From Bradyrhizobium sp. Y36 (GTDB taxonomy: Bacteria > Pseudomonadota > Alphaproteobacteria > Rhizobiales > Xanthobacteraceae): 64,000 nt of DNA. The notes below the pieces were generated by a model. The model made no database searches, was not told the DNA's origin, and was given only the letters and a program-made list of their open reading frames with translations. This document shows, one piece after another, positions 44,943 through 53,894 of this stretch (positions are counted from its first letter, which is position 1; each line of letters starts with the position of its first letter). The position numbers and the translations under genes were made by a program. The stretch lies in contig NZ_NWTI01000027.1 in assembly GCF_002531575.1 (NCBI RefSeq), positions 1 through 64,000 of the forward strand. The letters are read 5' to 3'.

Positions 44943-45602
44943 TCAGCTCTTGGCGACGGGCGGAAGCAGGGCCTGGAGCGCCTCGGCGCGCGAACGCAGG
45001 CCGGGCGGTGTTTCGCCGTCCTCGGCGATCGCGTCGAGCCATTTGCGGGCCGCGGTCGTGTCGTTGTTGCGCCAGGCCGACAGCGCCAGCATCTCGCGGG
45101 CGCTGTGGCGGAAGGTGGAGTTGGACTTGGGCGCTGCAGAGGGCTCCAGCCGCTGCTGCATGTCGGCATAAGGCGCGCTGTCGAGCAGCAGGCCGGCGGC
45201 GCGGATCTTCGCCAGATCCTGCCACTCACCGCCCACGCCGCGGTCGGCAGCGATGTCGTCATACATTTTCGCGGCAGCCTTGGCGTCGCGGGGTGCAGCC
45301 TCGGCCGCGGCGCGCAGCCGCGCCAGGGTGCGATAGCCCGAAGGCGCCTTGGCGGCGAGCTCGGTGAAGGCAGCTTCCGCCTCGGCGTGCTTGCCCTGCT
45401 CGGACAGCTCGGCGGCCTTCTCGAACACGGCACCGGCCTCGGCGGCCTTCTTGGCCTCCAGATATTGGTAACCGCGCCAGCCACCGACAGCGGCCACGAT
45501 CAGCACCATCAGGGCGATGAAGTAGATCGAATACTTGTCCCACAGCTTCTTGAGCTGCTCGCGACGTACTTCCTCGTCGACTTCGTCAAATAATTCAGAC
45601 AC
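44943..45602 (-). CDS. YfgM-like tetratricopeptide membrane protein
   Basis: 219 aa. A cytoplasmic N-terminus (FDEVDEEVRREQLKKLWDKY), one helix (SIYFIALMVLIVAAVGGW) and a helical, TPR-like periplasmic part. E. coli YfgM is a periplasm-facing chaperone partner of SecYEG next to bamB-der, and the same neighbourhood is seen here. Recognised by the DUF2133-type start. Confidence 0.85.
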   Translation of the reverse strand: MSELFDEVDEEVRREQLKKLWDKYSIYFIALMVLIVAAVGGWRGYQYLEAKKAAEAGAVFEKAAELSEQGKHAEAEAAFTELAAKAPSGYRTLARLRAAAEAAPRDAKAAAKMYDDIAADRGVGGEWQDLAKIRAAGLLLDSAPYADMQQRLEPSAAPKSNSTFRHSAREMLALSAWRNNDTTAARKWLDAIAEDGETPPGLRSRAEALQALLPPVAKS

Positions 45603-45767
45603 TTATGCTAATCCCATGCCCGTCCGGGTGCGCGCGCCGAAGCGTCCGCGTCAGGAATCCCGTCCCCCACGTCGCGGCGAGGTACCCTAACGATATGGCG
45701 CTGGCAAGGCAAAGCGAGCCCAATCAAGGCGTTAACCACCCGGGAGAGCCCGGATGCCCTGCCCGGC

Positions 45768-47360
45768 TCAAGCGCCCAGGAGCTCCCGCAATTGCCGTTT
45801 CAGCACCTTGCCGTTGGCGTTACGCGGCAGCGGGTCTGCGGTGATCGCCATGGTCTCGGGAACCTTGTAGTCGGACAGCCGCTCCGCGCACCAGGCCCGC
45901 AGCGCCTCGCCGGCGACCGGCTGGCGCGTCACCACTACGGCGTGGACGCGTTCGCCCAGCACCGGGCAGGCCTTGGCGATGATCGCGCTCTCGACCACGG
46001 CGGGATGGCCGGCCAGCACGGATTCGACTTCGGCCGAATAGATCTTCAGGCCGCCGCGATTGATCATGTCCTTCTGCCGGTCGAACACGCGGACGAACCC
46101 GTCCGCATCGACCGAGCCGAGGTCGCCCGAGTGCCAGAAGCCCGCGGTAAAGCTCTCGGCTGTGGCCTTCGGGTTGTTCCAATAGCCCTTGATGACGGAG
46201 GCGCTCTGGATCCAGAGCTCGCCGATCTCGCCGCGCGGCAGCTCGCGGCCATCGCGATCCATCGCAACGATGCACGCGCCGGGGCACGGCAGTCCGACGC
46301 TGTCGATATGGCTCTCGGTCAGCTCGCCCGGCATGATCGTCGAGGGTGACGTCGTCTCGGTCGCGCCATAGCAGTTCATCAGCTTCAGACCCGGAATCTT
46401 CGCCTTGAGCTTCTCGATGGTGGCGACCGGCATCGGCGCGCCGCCAAAGCCGCCGATGCGCCAGCTCGACAGATCGTAGCCGTCGAAATCCGGCTGGAGC
46501 AGGCAGAGATTGTACATCGCCGGCACCATCACCGTGTAGGTGACGCGCTCGCGCGCGGCGAGCTTGAGATAATCGGCCGCCTTGAACTCCGGCATGATGA
46601 TCAGCGCGCCGCCGCTGCGAATCATGGTCGTGATGTTGGCAACGACGCCGGTGACGTGGCCGAGCGGCACCGCGGCGATCGAGCGATCCGCTTGCGTCAA
46701 TTGCAGGCAGGACACGAACACCATCGAGGAATGGACGATGTTGCAATGGGCCAGCATGGCGCCCTTCGGCTTGCCCGTGGTGCCCGAGGTGTAGAGGATC
46801 ATCGCGGTGTCCTCCTCGCTGACCTCGACCGGCGCCTGCGCCGGGGCGTGGTCGGCGAGCGCGGCGACGCGCGAGCGGACCGGATCGTCGTCGACGGCGA
46901 TACGGTGGATCAGATCGGGCACGTCCTGCGCATCGGGCAGCCGCTCAGCCAGCGATGCCTCGTGGATCAGGATCTTGGCGCCGCAATCGGCGAGCACATA
47001 GGCGATCTCCGGCTTCTGCTGGCGCGTGCTGAGCAGCACCGTGACCAGCCCTTCATGCGCGGCGGCAAACAGCAGCAGCGGAAATTCGATGCGGTTGCCG
47101 AGCAGGATCGCGACGCGATCGCCGCGCTGCAAGCCCAGCTTGCGAAAGCCCGAGGCGATCCGCCTTGCCTGCTCCCCGGCCTGCCGCCAGCTCAACCGGA
47201 CATGGCCCGCGATCAAAGCCTCGCCGTCGCCATTGCCGACGCAGGCGTCCGCGATCATCGCCCACAGGCTCGCCGGCCGGTCGCAAAAGGCCGGCACCAT
47301 TCGATCGCCGAACCGCGCCTCGAGCCGCATCGGCGGGATCTGAGATTGCGACCAGTCCAT
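45768..47360 (-). CDS. AMP-binding acyl-CoA synthetase
   Basis: 530 aa. P-loop-like motif YTSGTTGKPKGAM (about residues 189-201), NCYGATETTS and the hinge/C-domain with SGDLGSVDADGFVRVFDRQKDMI and the catalytic Lys in NANGKVLKRQLREL. ATP-dependent ligation of a carboxylic acid to CoA; resembles medium- or long-chain fatty acid or aromatic acid ligases, specificity unknown. Confidence 0.9.
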   Translation of the reverse strand: MDWSQSQIPPMRLEARFGDRMVPAFCDRPASLWAMIADACVGNGDGEALIAGHVRLSWRQAGEQARRIASGFRKLGLQRGDRVAILLGNRIEFPLLLFAAAHEGLVTVLLSTRQQKPEIAYVLADCGAKILIHEASLAERLPDAQDVPDLIHRIAVDDDPVRSRVAALADHAPAQAPVEVSEEDTAMILYTSGTTGKPKGAMLAHCNIVHSSMVFVSCLQLTQADRSIAAVPLGHVTGVVANITTMIRSGGALIIMPEFKAADYLKLAARERVTYTVMVPAMYNLCLLQPDFDGYDLSSWRIGGFGGAPMPVATIEKLKAKIPGLKLMNCYGATETTSPSTIMPGELTESHIDSVGLPCPGACIVAMDRDGRELPRGEIGELWIQSASVIKGYWNNPKATAESFTAGFWHSGDLGSVDADGFVRVFDRQKDMINRGGLKIYSAEVESVLAGHPAVVESAIIAKACPVLGERVHAVVVTRQPVAGEALRAWCAERLSDYKVPETMAITADPLPRNANGKVLKRQLRELLGA

Positions 47361-47433
47361 CTGAAATGCCCTCGGCTTGTAGTCTCGTCACCTTCCGCGC
47401 ACGTAGATCCCGATCACGTCTTGTGCCGACCGG

Positions 47434-48018
47434 CTAGACGCCGATCACGGGAACGCCAATCACGACCGGATGGAACGCGAACGCCAGCGCGAGATAGGCG
47501 ACGATGCCGACTGCGACGGCGATCAGGTCGTTGCTGACGCCACCGACCGGAATCGGCGGGCCGCCGGGGTCGGTGCGATGCTTCAGCGAAATGCGGTCAT
47601 ACACCGCCCAGCCCAGGAACGAGCCGAACAGGATGATGGAGCCGAGATCGCCGTTGGCCAAAAGATGCGCCGCCGCCCACAGCTTGATACCGGCCAGCAT
47701 CGGATGCTTCAGCGTTGCGTAGATGCGGCCGCGCAAATAGGAAGCGACCACCATGATCACCGCGGGCAGCATCAAGGCGACCGTGATGTGCTTCATCGCT
47801 TTCGGCGGATACCAGACGTCGATCCACCCCGTCGCACGATAGTGCGCAAAGCCCCAGATGATCAGCGCGAGCCCCGCGAACGAGACCAGCGCGTAGAGGA
47901 TCTTGTAAGTCCCCTCGCCCAGCTTCGCGATCGCCTGCGCGCGCGCGTCTCGTTTCGTTGTGAAAACATGGGTGGCAAAGAACAGCACCAGCCCCAGGAT
48001 CATGACCAGCAGACCCAC
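47434..48018 (-). CDS. NnrU family membrane protein
   Basis: 194 aa. Five or six helices with the family pattern ATHVFTTKRDARA, FAHYRATGWIDVWYPPKAMKHI and HLLANGDLGSIILFGSFLGWAVYDRISLKHR. NnrU is associated with denitrification in Rhodobacter and Pseudomonas, though homologues are widely spread and often not linked to it. No other denitrification gene is nearby. Confidence 0.85.
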   Translation of the reverse strand: MGLLVMILGLVLFFATHVFTTKRDARAQAIAKLGEGTYKILYALVSFAGLALIIWGFAHYRATGWIDVWYPPKAMKHITVALMLPAVIMVVASYLRGRIYATLKHPMLAGIKLWAAAHLLANGDLGSIILFGSFLGWAVYDRISLKHRTDPGGPPIPVGGVSNDLIAVAVGIVAYLALAFAFHPVVIGVPVIGV

Positions 48019-48084
48019 GACATCCTCCCCGCAAAAGCAGCCCCCGCCAATGGCGTATCATCGATTGCCCGGCGGTCGCAACTC

Positions 48085-48203
48085 TCACCCCTCATGGTGA
48101 GGAGGCGCGAAGCGCCGTCTCGAGCCATGCAGGCCCGGCCGTTGCAGCAGCAGGGCCATTCATCCTCGCGACCCGCGCAAACGCGCTCCTCAGGATGGGG
48201 AGC
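48085..48203. repeat. REP-like element
   Basis: CTCATGGTGAGGAGGCGCGAAGCGCCGTCTCGAGCCATG at the left, and CATCCTCGCGACCCGCGCAAACGCGCTCCTCAGGATGGGG at the right. Both arms have the GAGGA/TCCTC and GCGC/GCGC pairing of the ATCCTC...GGATG family between genes. It directly precedes the 3' end of the next minus-strand gene. Confidence 0.55.
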
Positions 48204-48208
48204 TGGAG

Positions 48209-48781
48209 CTATTTTCCCAGCTCGCGATTATCGACATAGCGGATCGCGATCGGGCGTCCTGCCAGCGCTCCGCCGAGCCCGCTGGTGAATTTCAGCGGCA
48301 GGCAGGCCTTCAGCGATGAATTGATGGCGTTGAGGTAAGTGGTTCGGGTTTCCGCGGGAACGCCTGCGGTTGCATATGTCAGACGCGGCGGGCCGACCAG
48401 GCCACCATCCCTGTTGAAGCTGAAGCGCACCGACATCTGCATGCCGGCGCGCGCATTGTCCGATGGCGGCGACCAGCAGCCGCGCAATTCCGCAAAGAGA
48501 TCGCCGATGGTGTCGAGATCGTGATCAGGCTTCAGGTATTTGGCGCGATCGGCCTCGGATGGAATGCTCTGGATGGTGAGCTGGAGGTTCTGGCCGATGG
48601 GATAATCGATCTCGGGAATGCAGGGGCCGGGTTCGAGCGGGCTGCAATAGGACGGCGTGCAAGGCCGGCCATCGAGCACGCTGCAAGGCTCGTGCGCGAA
48701 CGGGATCGGATTGATCTGCCGCGGCCGCGCGTCGGCCGTGGTCGTCGAGATCGCCAGAAGAACGAGAATGCCGCGCCACAT
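48209..48781 (-). CDS. Secreted protein of unknown function
   Basis: 190 aa from MWRGILVLLAIST; the frame extends to 48838 and MPPSNRVILRVHS (48820) is an alternative. Signal peptide ending near ADARP. Two Cys-rich spots (PCSVLDGRPCTPSYCSPLEPGPCIPE) may form disulfides. The C-half has a conserved-looking fold (LRGCWSPPSDNARAGMQMSVRFSFNRDGGLVGPPRLTY) similar to TonB-type domain proteins of rhizobia. Function unknown. Confidence 0.75.
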   Translation of the reverse strand: MWRGILVLLAISTTTADARPRQINPIPFAHEPCSVLDGRPCTPSYCSPLEPGPCIPEIDYPIGQNLQLTIQSIPSEADRAKYLKPDHDLDTIGDLFAELRGCWSPPSDNARAGMQMSVRFSFNRDGGLVGPPRLTYATAGVPAETRTTYLNAINSSLKACLPLKFTSGLGGALAGRPIAIRYVDNRELGK

Positions 48782-48896
48782 GGAGTGAACTCGCAAGATC
48801 ACACGATTTGAAGGTGGCATTGTCTCCGACAACGTCAAGGTTATCGCCGTTCACGTGCTTGCGTTTCGGGCACATTGTCGTCGTCCGGCTTGACCG

Positions 48897-48980
48897 GACG
48901 ACCTAGTATTCCAGAGACGGCAGTGAGCATGCCGATGGAGCGCGGCGTACTGGATGCCCCGGTCGAGCCGGGGCATGACA
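48897..48980. repeat. REP-like element related to the window start
   Basis: GACGACCTAGTATTCCAGAGACGG then GCGGCGTACTGGATGCCCCGG. It shares the two sequence blocks with 203-285, in a different order and with the same spacing style, and so marks a repeated intergenic family. Confidence 0.65.
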
Positions 48981-49016
48981 GCAGTGGTGTGGCTACGAGC
49001 GCAGAGCAGCGCCCGC

Positions 49017-50639
49017 CTACCCCTTCTTCTTGACGTCCTTGACGTTGGTGAACTCGATGCCCTCGGCGCGCTCCTTGGTGTAGCCGAGATAGAACTCGTT
49101 CCTGGCGAGATAGACGGGATCACCGTCGACGTCGTCGGCGATGCTGGAGGTGTTGGCGGCGATGAAGGTGTCGAGCTTCTTGCGGTCCTCCGAGGAGACC
49201 CAGCGCGCCAGCTGGAACTCGCTGACCTCGAACTCGACCGGCAGCGAATATTCCGCCTCCAGCCGCGCCTTCAGAACGTCGAGCTGCAGCGCGCCGACCA
49301 CGCCGACCAGCGCCGGGGCGCCGTCGCGTGGACGGAACACCTGCACCACGCCCTCTTCCGACATCTGCTGCAGCGCTTCCTTCAGCTTTTTCGCCTTCAT
49401 CGCGTCGGTGAGACGGACGCGGCGAACGATTTCCGGCGCAAAGCTCGGCACGCCCACGAAGTTGAAATCCTCACCCTCGGTCAAGGTGTCGCCGATGCGC
49501 AGCGTGCCGTGATTGGGAATGCCGACGACGTCGCCGGCGAAGGCTTCGTCCGCGACCGAGCGGTCCTGGGCGAAGAAGAATTGCGGGCTCGACAGCGGCA
49601 TGCTCTTGCCGGTGCGCACCAGCTTGGCCTTCATGCCGCGGCTGAGCTTGCCCGAGCAGAGGCGCGCAAATGCGATGCGGTCGCGGTGGTTCGGATCCAT
49701 GTTGGCCTGGATCTTGAACACGAAGGCGCTCATGCGTGGATCGGTCGCCTCGACCTTGCGCTGGTCGCTGTCCTGCGCGCGCGGCTCGGGCGCGAACTTG
49801 CCGAGACCTTCCAGCAAATCGCCGACGCCGAAGTTGCGCAGCGCGCTGCCGAAATAGACCGGCGTCAGATGGCCCTCGCGGAACGCCTCGAGCTCGAACG
49901 GCTTTGAAGCCTCGGTGACGAGCTCGAGCTCGTCCTTCACCGCGGAGACGTCGAGATTGGCATTGAGCTTCGTCAGCTCCTCGATCGCGATCTGCTGCGC
50001 CGCGCCCGTCTTGGCGCCGCCGCCTTCGAGCAGGCGCACGCCGCCATTGACGACGTCATAGGTGCCGAGGAAGTCGCGGCCGCGGCCGACCGGCCAGGTC
50101 ATCGGCGTGGTGTCGAGCGCCAGCGTCTTCTCGATCTCGTCGAGCAGCTCGAACACGTCGCGGCTCTCGCGGTCCATCTTGTTGATGAAGGTGATGATCG
50201 GGATGTCCCGAAGACGGCACACCTCGAACAGCTTTCGGGTGCGCGCCTCGATGCCCTTGGCGGCGTCGATCACCATCACGGCGGAATCGACCGCCGTGAG
50301 GGTGCGATAGGTGTCTTCCGAAAAGTCCTCGTGGCCCGGCGTGTCCAACAGGTTGAACACGAGGCCTTCGAACTCGAAGGTCATCACCGAGGTCACGACC
50401 GAGATGCCGCGCTCGCGCTCGATCTTCATCCAGTCCGAGCGCGTGTTGCGCCGCTCGCCCTTGGCCTTGACCTGGCCGGCGAGATTGATGGCGCCGCCGA
50501 ACAGCAGCAGCTTCTCGGTCAGGGTGGTCTTGCCGGCGTCAGGATGGGAGATGATCGCAAAGGTCCGCCGCCGCGCCACTTCGGCGGCAAGCGGGGAACG
50601 GGCCGGCGATTCGGCAGTGGTGGTGGCGATGTCGGACAT
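49017..50639 (-). CDS. prfC: Peptide chain release factor 3
   Basis: 540 aa, translational GTPase that recycles RF1/RF2. P-loop SHPDAGKTTLTEKLL near residue 37, GISVVTSVMTFEF, DTPGHEDF and FINKMDRE, followed by domains II and III. The C-terminus ends FTNVKDVKKKG, typical. No anomaly. Confidence 0.96.
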   Translation of the reverse strand: MSDIATTTAESPARSPLAAEVARRRTFAIISHPDAGKTTLTEKLLLFGGAINLAGQVKAKGERRNTRSDWMKIERERGISVVTSVMTFEFEGLVFNLLDTPGHEDFSEDTYRTLTAVDSAVMVIDAAKGIEARTRKLFEVCRLRDIPIITFINKMDRESRDVFELLDEIEKTLALDTTPMTWPVGRGRDFLGTYDVVNGGVRLLEGGGAKTGAAQQIAIEELTKLNANLDVSAVKDELELVTEASKPFELEAFREGHLTPVYFGSALRNFGVGDLLEGLGKFAPEPRAQDSDQRKVEATDPRMSAFVFKIQANMDPNHRDRIAFARLCSGKLSRGMKAKLVRTGKSMPLSSPQFFFAQDRSVADEAFAGDVVGIPNHGTLRIGDTLTEGEDFNFVGVPSFAPEIVRRVRLTDAMKAKKLKEALQQMSEEGVVQVFRPRDGAPALVGVVGALQLDVLKARLEAEYSLPVEFEVSEFQLARWVSSEDRKKLDTFIAANTSSIADDVDGDPVYLARNEFYLGYTKERAEGIEFTNVKDVKKKG

Positions 50640-50796
50640 GGCCGGAGCGTTTGGCAGGGAAAATGGGCCTGATCAAGCCTGATCTGGTGATTGCGGAGCC
50701 CTCCGGCCAGCCCCATATGGCGCGGGAGGGAGGACGCCCTTCCTGCTCACCAGCATAACACCGCGGGGACGACCCTGCCTTGAACGGAGGGTCGTC

Positions 50797-51111
50797 ATGG
50801 CCTGGAGCATCCTGTTCGTCGCCGGCCTCCTCGAAATCACCTGGGCCATCGGCCTGAAATATACCGAGGGCTTCTCGCGGCTCGTTCCCTCCGTCGTCAC
50901 GCTCGCGGCCATGGCCGGCAGCGTCATCCTGCTCGGCCTTGCCCTCAAATCGCTGCCCGTGGGAACCGCCTATGCGGTCTGGACCGGCATCGGCGCGGTC
51001 GGTACCGCGACGCTGGGCATCATCCTGTTCGGCGAGCCGGCCACGGCCCTCCGTCTTGCCAGCATCGGCCTGATCGTCGCCGGGATCGTCGGGCTGAAGC
51101 TCGTTACCTGA
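50797..51111 (+). CDS. SMR family multidrug/guanidinium exporter (SugE type)
   Basis: 104 aa, four helices. The essential Glu13 is in GLLEITWAIGLKYTEGF, with AVWTGIGAVGTATLGIILFGE in helix 3-4 and RLASIGLIVAGIVGLK at the end, the SugE/Gdx signature. Many members export guanidinium. It converges with the phosphate transporter and overlaps it by 8 bp. Confidence 0.9.
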   Translation: MAWSILFVAGLLEITWAIGLKYTEGFSRLVPSVVTLAAMAGSVILLGLALKSLPVGTAYAVWTGIGAVGTATLGIILFGEPATALRLASIGLIVAGIVGLKLVT

Positions 51112-52111
51112 CGAAGAGCTGGACCGCCCACCAGGTCAGCGCCGCGACGATGGCCGAGGCCGGGATCGTGATCACCCAGGCATAGACGATCGAGCTGGCC
51201 ACGTTCCAGCGCACCGCCGAGACGCGGCGGGCGGCGCCGACGCCGACGATTGCGCCGGTAATGGTGTGCGTGGTCGAGACGGGAACCCCGAGATAGGTCG
51301 CCATGAACAAGGTCGCGGCGCCGCCGGTCTCGGCGCAAAAGCCCTGCATCGGCGTCAATTTCGTGATGCGCAGGCCCATGGTGCGGACGATGCGCCAGCC
51401 GCCCATCAGCGTGCCCAGCGCCATCGCCGCCTGACAGGACAGCACCACCCAGAACGGCACCGAAAAGTCGCTGCCGAGATGGCCCTGTGAATACAGCAGC
51501 ACCGCGATGATACCCATGGTCTTCTGCGCGTCGTTGCCGCCATGGCCGAGCGAATAAAGCGAGGCGGAGGCAAATTGCAGGATGCGAAAGGCGCGATCGA
51601 CCGCAAACGGCGTCGAGCGCACCGAGGCCCATGACACGATCGCCACCAGCATCATTGCGAGCAAAAAGCCGACCAGCGGCGACAGCACGATCGCCAGCAC
51701 CGTCTTGGTCAATCCGCCCCATACCGCCGCGGAGATCCCGGCCTTTGCCATGCCGCCGCCGACGAGGCCGCCGATCAGCGCATGCGACGACGAGGACGGG
51801 ATGCCCAGCGCCCAGGTCACGAGGTTCCAGACGATGGCGCCGACCAGCGCCGCGAAAATCACCTGGGCATCGACGATCGCGGGATCGATGATGCCGGTGC
51901 CGATGGTCTGGGCGACGTGCAGCCCGAACACCATGAAGGCGACGAAATTGAAGAACGCAGCCCAGAACACCGCGAATTGCGGCCGCAGCACCCGGGTCGA
52001 GACGATGGTCGCGATCGAATTGGCGGCGTCGTGCAGGCCGTTCAGGAAGTCGAACAGCAGCGCGACGGCGATCAAGCCGACCAGGACGGGAAGACCCAAC
52101 GCGGCATCCAC
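51104..52111 (-). CDS. Low-affinity inorganic phosphate transporter (PiT)
   Basis: 335 aa, about ten helices. PiT signatures DFLNGLHDAANSIATIVSTRVL near the start and GHGGNDAQKTMGIIAVLL in the middle, with GVPVSTTHTITGAIVGVG at the end. Imports metal phosphate with protons. Twelve nt after the DUF47 gene, an order known from rhizobia (orfA-pit). Confidence 0.93.
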   Translation of the reverse strand: MDAALGLPVLVGLIAVALLFDFLNGLHDAANSIATIVSTRVLRPQFAVFWAAFFNFVAFMVFGLHVAQTIGTGIIDPAIVDAQVIFAALVGAIVWNLVTWALGIPSSSSHALIGGLVGGGMAKAGISAAVWGGLTKTVLAIVLSPLVGFLLAMMLVAIVSWASVRSTPFAVDRAFRILQFASASLYSLGHGGNDAQKTMGIIAVLLYSQGHLGSDFSVPFWVVLSCQAAMALGTLMGGWRIVRTMGLRITKLTPMQGFCAETGGAATLFMATYLGVPVSTTHTITGAIVGVGAARRVSAVRWNVASSIVYAWVITIPASAIVAALTWWAVQLFVR

Positions 52112-52123
52112 GGCAACCCCGCC

Positions 52124-52768
52124 CTAAACCTGTTCGATGACGATACTGTTGATCTCGTTCGCGACGTCGTCGAAGCGATCGGCCACCTTCTCGAGGTGGT
52201 CGTAGATCTCGACGCCGACGATGAAGTCCATCGCGCTACCATCGCGATGCTTGAGAAACAGCTCCTTCAGCCCGATGTCATGGAGATCGTCGACGCGGCC
52301 CTCCAGCTTGCCGAGCTCTTCCGTGATGGCGGTCAGCATGGCCACGTTGGGGCCGATCGACTGCATCAGCGGCAGCGCACGGCCGACCAGATTGGCGCAT
52401 TCGATCAGAAGTCCGCCGATCTCACGCATCGGCGGCTCGAAGCTGCGGACCTCGAACAGCATCACGGCCTTGGCCGTCTGCTGCATCTGGTCGATGGCGT
52501 CGTCCATCGACGTGATGAGGTTCTTGATATCGCCACGGTCGAACGGGGTGATGAAGGTGCGGCGCACCGCCGTCAGCACTTCACGGGTGATGTTGTCAGC
52601 GTCGTTCTCGAACTGGTTGACGCGCTGGCAATAGACCGGCGTCTCCTCGCCCCCGTTCAGCATGCCCTGCAGCGCGATCGAGCCCTGAATCACCGTCTGG
52701 GCATGGCGGTCGAACAGGTCGAAGAACCGTTCTTCCTTGGGCAGGAACGCGCGAAACCATCGCATCAT
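52124..52768 (-). CDS. DUF47 family (PhoU-like) phosphate transport regulator
   Basis: 214 aa, helical PhoU-like protein. FLPKEERFFDLFDRHAQTVIQGS at the start, VNQFENDADNITREVL and ITSMDDAIDQMQQTAKAV in the middle. In Sinorhizobium the orfA-pit operon encodes this pair, with PhoB control. Cotranscribed with the PiT gene here. Confidence 0.92.
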   Translation of the reverse strand: MMRWFRAFLPKEERFFDLFDRHAQTVIQGSIALQGMLNGGEETPVYCQRVNQFENDADNITREVLTAVRRTFITPFDRGDIKNLITSMDDAIDQMQQTAKAVMLFEVRSFEPPMREIGGLLIECANLVGRALPLMQSIGPNVAMLTAITEELGKLEGRVDDLHDIGLKELFLKHRDGSAMDFIVGVEIYDHLEKVADRFDDVANEINSIVIEQV

Positions 52769-52810
52769 GGGGAGTGGCTACCGGTTGGAAATGGCCCGGC
52801 CCGAATGGGC

Positions 52811-52827
52811 CGTCATGAAACTGTCAT
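52811..52827. promoter_or_regulatory. Pho-box-like direct repeat
   Basis: CGTCATGAAACTGTCAT: two TGTCAT-like units 11 bp apart, as in the rhizobial PhoB site (CTGTCAT). It lies 43 nt before the DUF47 start codon but reads on the strand opposite to the operon. PhoB represses orfA-pit in Sinorhizobium, so a site here is plausible. Confidence 0.45.
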
Positions 52828-52924
52828 AGACCATTTTCGATCCGCGTGCGTGACATCTCACGCCCGCGGAGCCGGATCATCCACCGGATTGTCGTTCCGT
52901 CAAAAAAGCAGCGACATCAATTAC

Positions 52925-53893
52925 TTATAGCGATCGCCGGAAGTAATGGGCGATTTCGCCGATGACGCCGCGTCGGAAGGTGAGCACGCAGATCACGAAG
53001 ATCGAGCCCTGGATCACCGTCACCCACTGGCCGAAGCCGGCGAGGTATTGCTGCATGGCGATGATCACGAAGGCGCCGACGACGGGCCCGAAGATGGTGC
53101 CGAGGCCGCCGACCAGCGTCATCAGCACGACTTCACCGGACATCGACCAATGCACGTCGGTGAGCGAGGCGTTTTGCGCCACGAACACCTTCAGCGCACC
53201 GGCAAAACCGGCCAGCGTGCCGGACAGGACGAACGCCAGGAACTTGTACTGGTCGGTCCGATAGCCGAGCGAAATCGCGCGCGGCTCGTTCTCACGGATC
53301 GCCTTCAGCACCTCGCCGAACGGCGAGTTGATGATGCGGAAGATCAAGAGGAAGCCGGCGAGGAACCCGACCAGCACGACGTAGTAGAGCACCGTCGGCT
53401 TGGACAGATCGAACACGCCGAACATGTGTCCCTGCGGGATGCCCTGGATGCCGTCCTCACCGTGGGTGAACGGAGCCTGGAGGTAGATGAAGTACAGCAG
53501 CTGCGACAGCGCCAGCGTGATCATCGAGAAATAGATGCCCTGGCGACGGATCGAGATGTAGCCGGTGATGATCGAGAGCACGAACGCTGCGGCGATGCCG
53601 ACGAGGATGCCGAGCTCTGGCGGCAGCGCCCACACCTTCAGCGCATGCGCGCTGCAATAGCCGGCGGTTCCCAAGAACATCGCGTGACCGAACGACAGCA
53701 GGCCGCCATAGCCGATCAAGAGGTTGAAGGCGCAGGCGAGCAGCGCGAAGCACAGCGCCTGCATCACGAAGAACGGGTAGACGCCCGTGAATGGCACCGA
53801 GGCCAGCAGCAGCGCCATCACCACGAAAACGATCATCTCGTCGCGCATCGCCCGCGGGGTTGCCGGCAGCGTATCGTCCGTCAGGGTTGTCAT
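52925..53893 (-). CDS. livM: Branched-chain amino-acid type ABC permease LivM
   Basis: 322 aa, LivM-type permease with eight to ten helices (FALLACAFNLLIGYGGLLSFGHAMFLG, SGEVVLMTLVGGLGTIFGPVVGAFVII). The GGLLSFGHA motif is characteristic. The stop of livH lies 1 nt before the start codon of this gene. Confidence 0.94.
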   Translation of the reverse strand: MTTLTDDTLPATPRAMRDEMIVFVVMALLLASVPFTGVYPFFVMQALCFALLACAFNLLIGYGGLLSFGHAMFLGTAGYCSAHALKVWALPPELGILVGIAAAFVLSIITGYISIRRQGIYFSMITLALSQLLYFIYLQAPFTHGEDGIQGIPQGHMFGVFDLSKPTVLYYVVLVGFLAGFLLIFRIINSPFGEVLKAIRENEPRAISLGYRTDQYKFLAFVLSGTLAGFAGALKVFVAQNASLTDVHWSMSGEVVLMTLVGGLGTIFGPVVGAFVIIAMQQYLAGFGQWVTVIQGSIFVICVLTFRRGVIGEIAHYFRRSL

Positions 53894-53894
53894 A

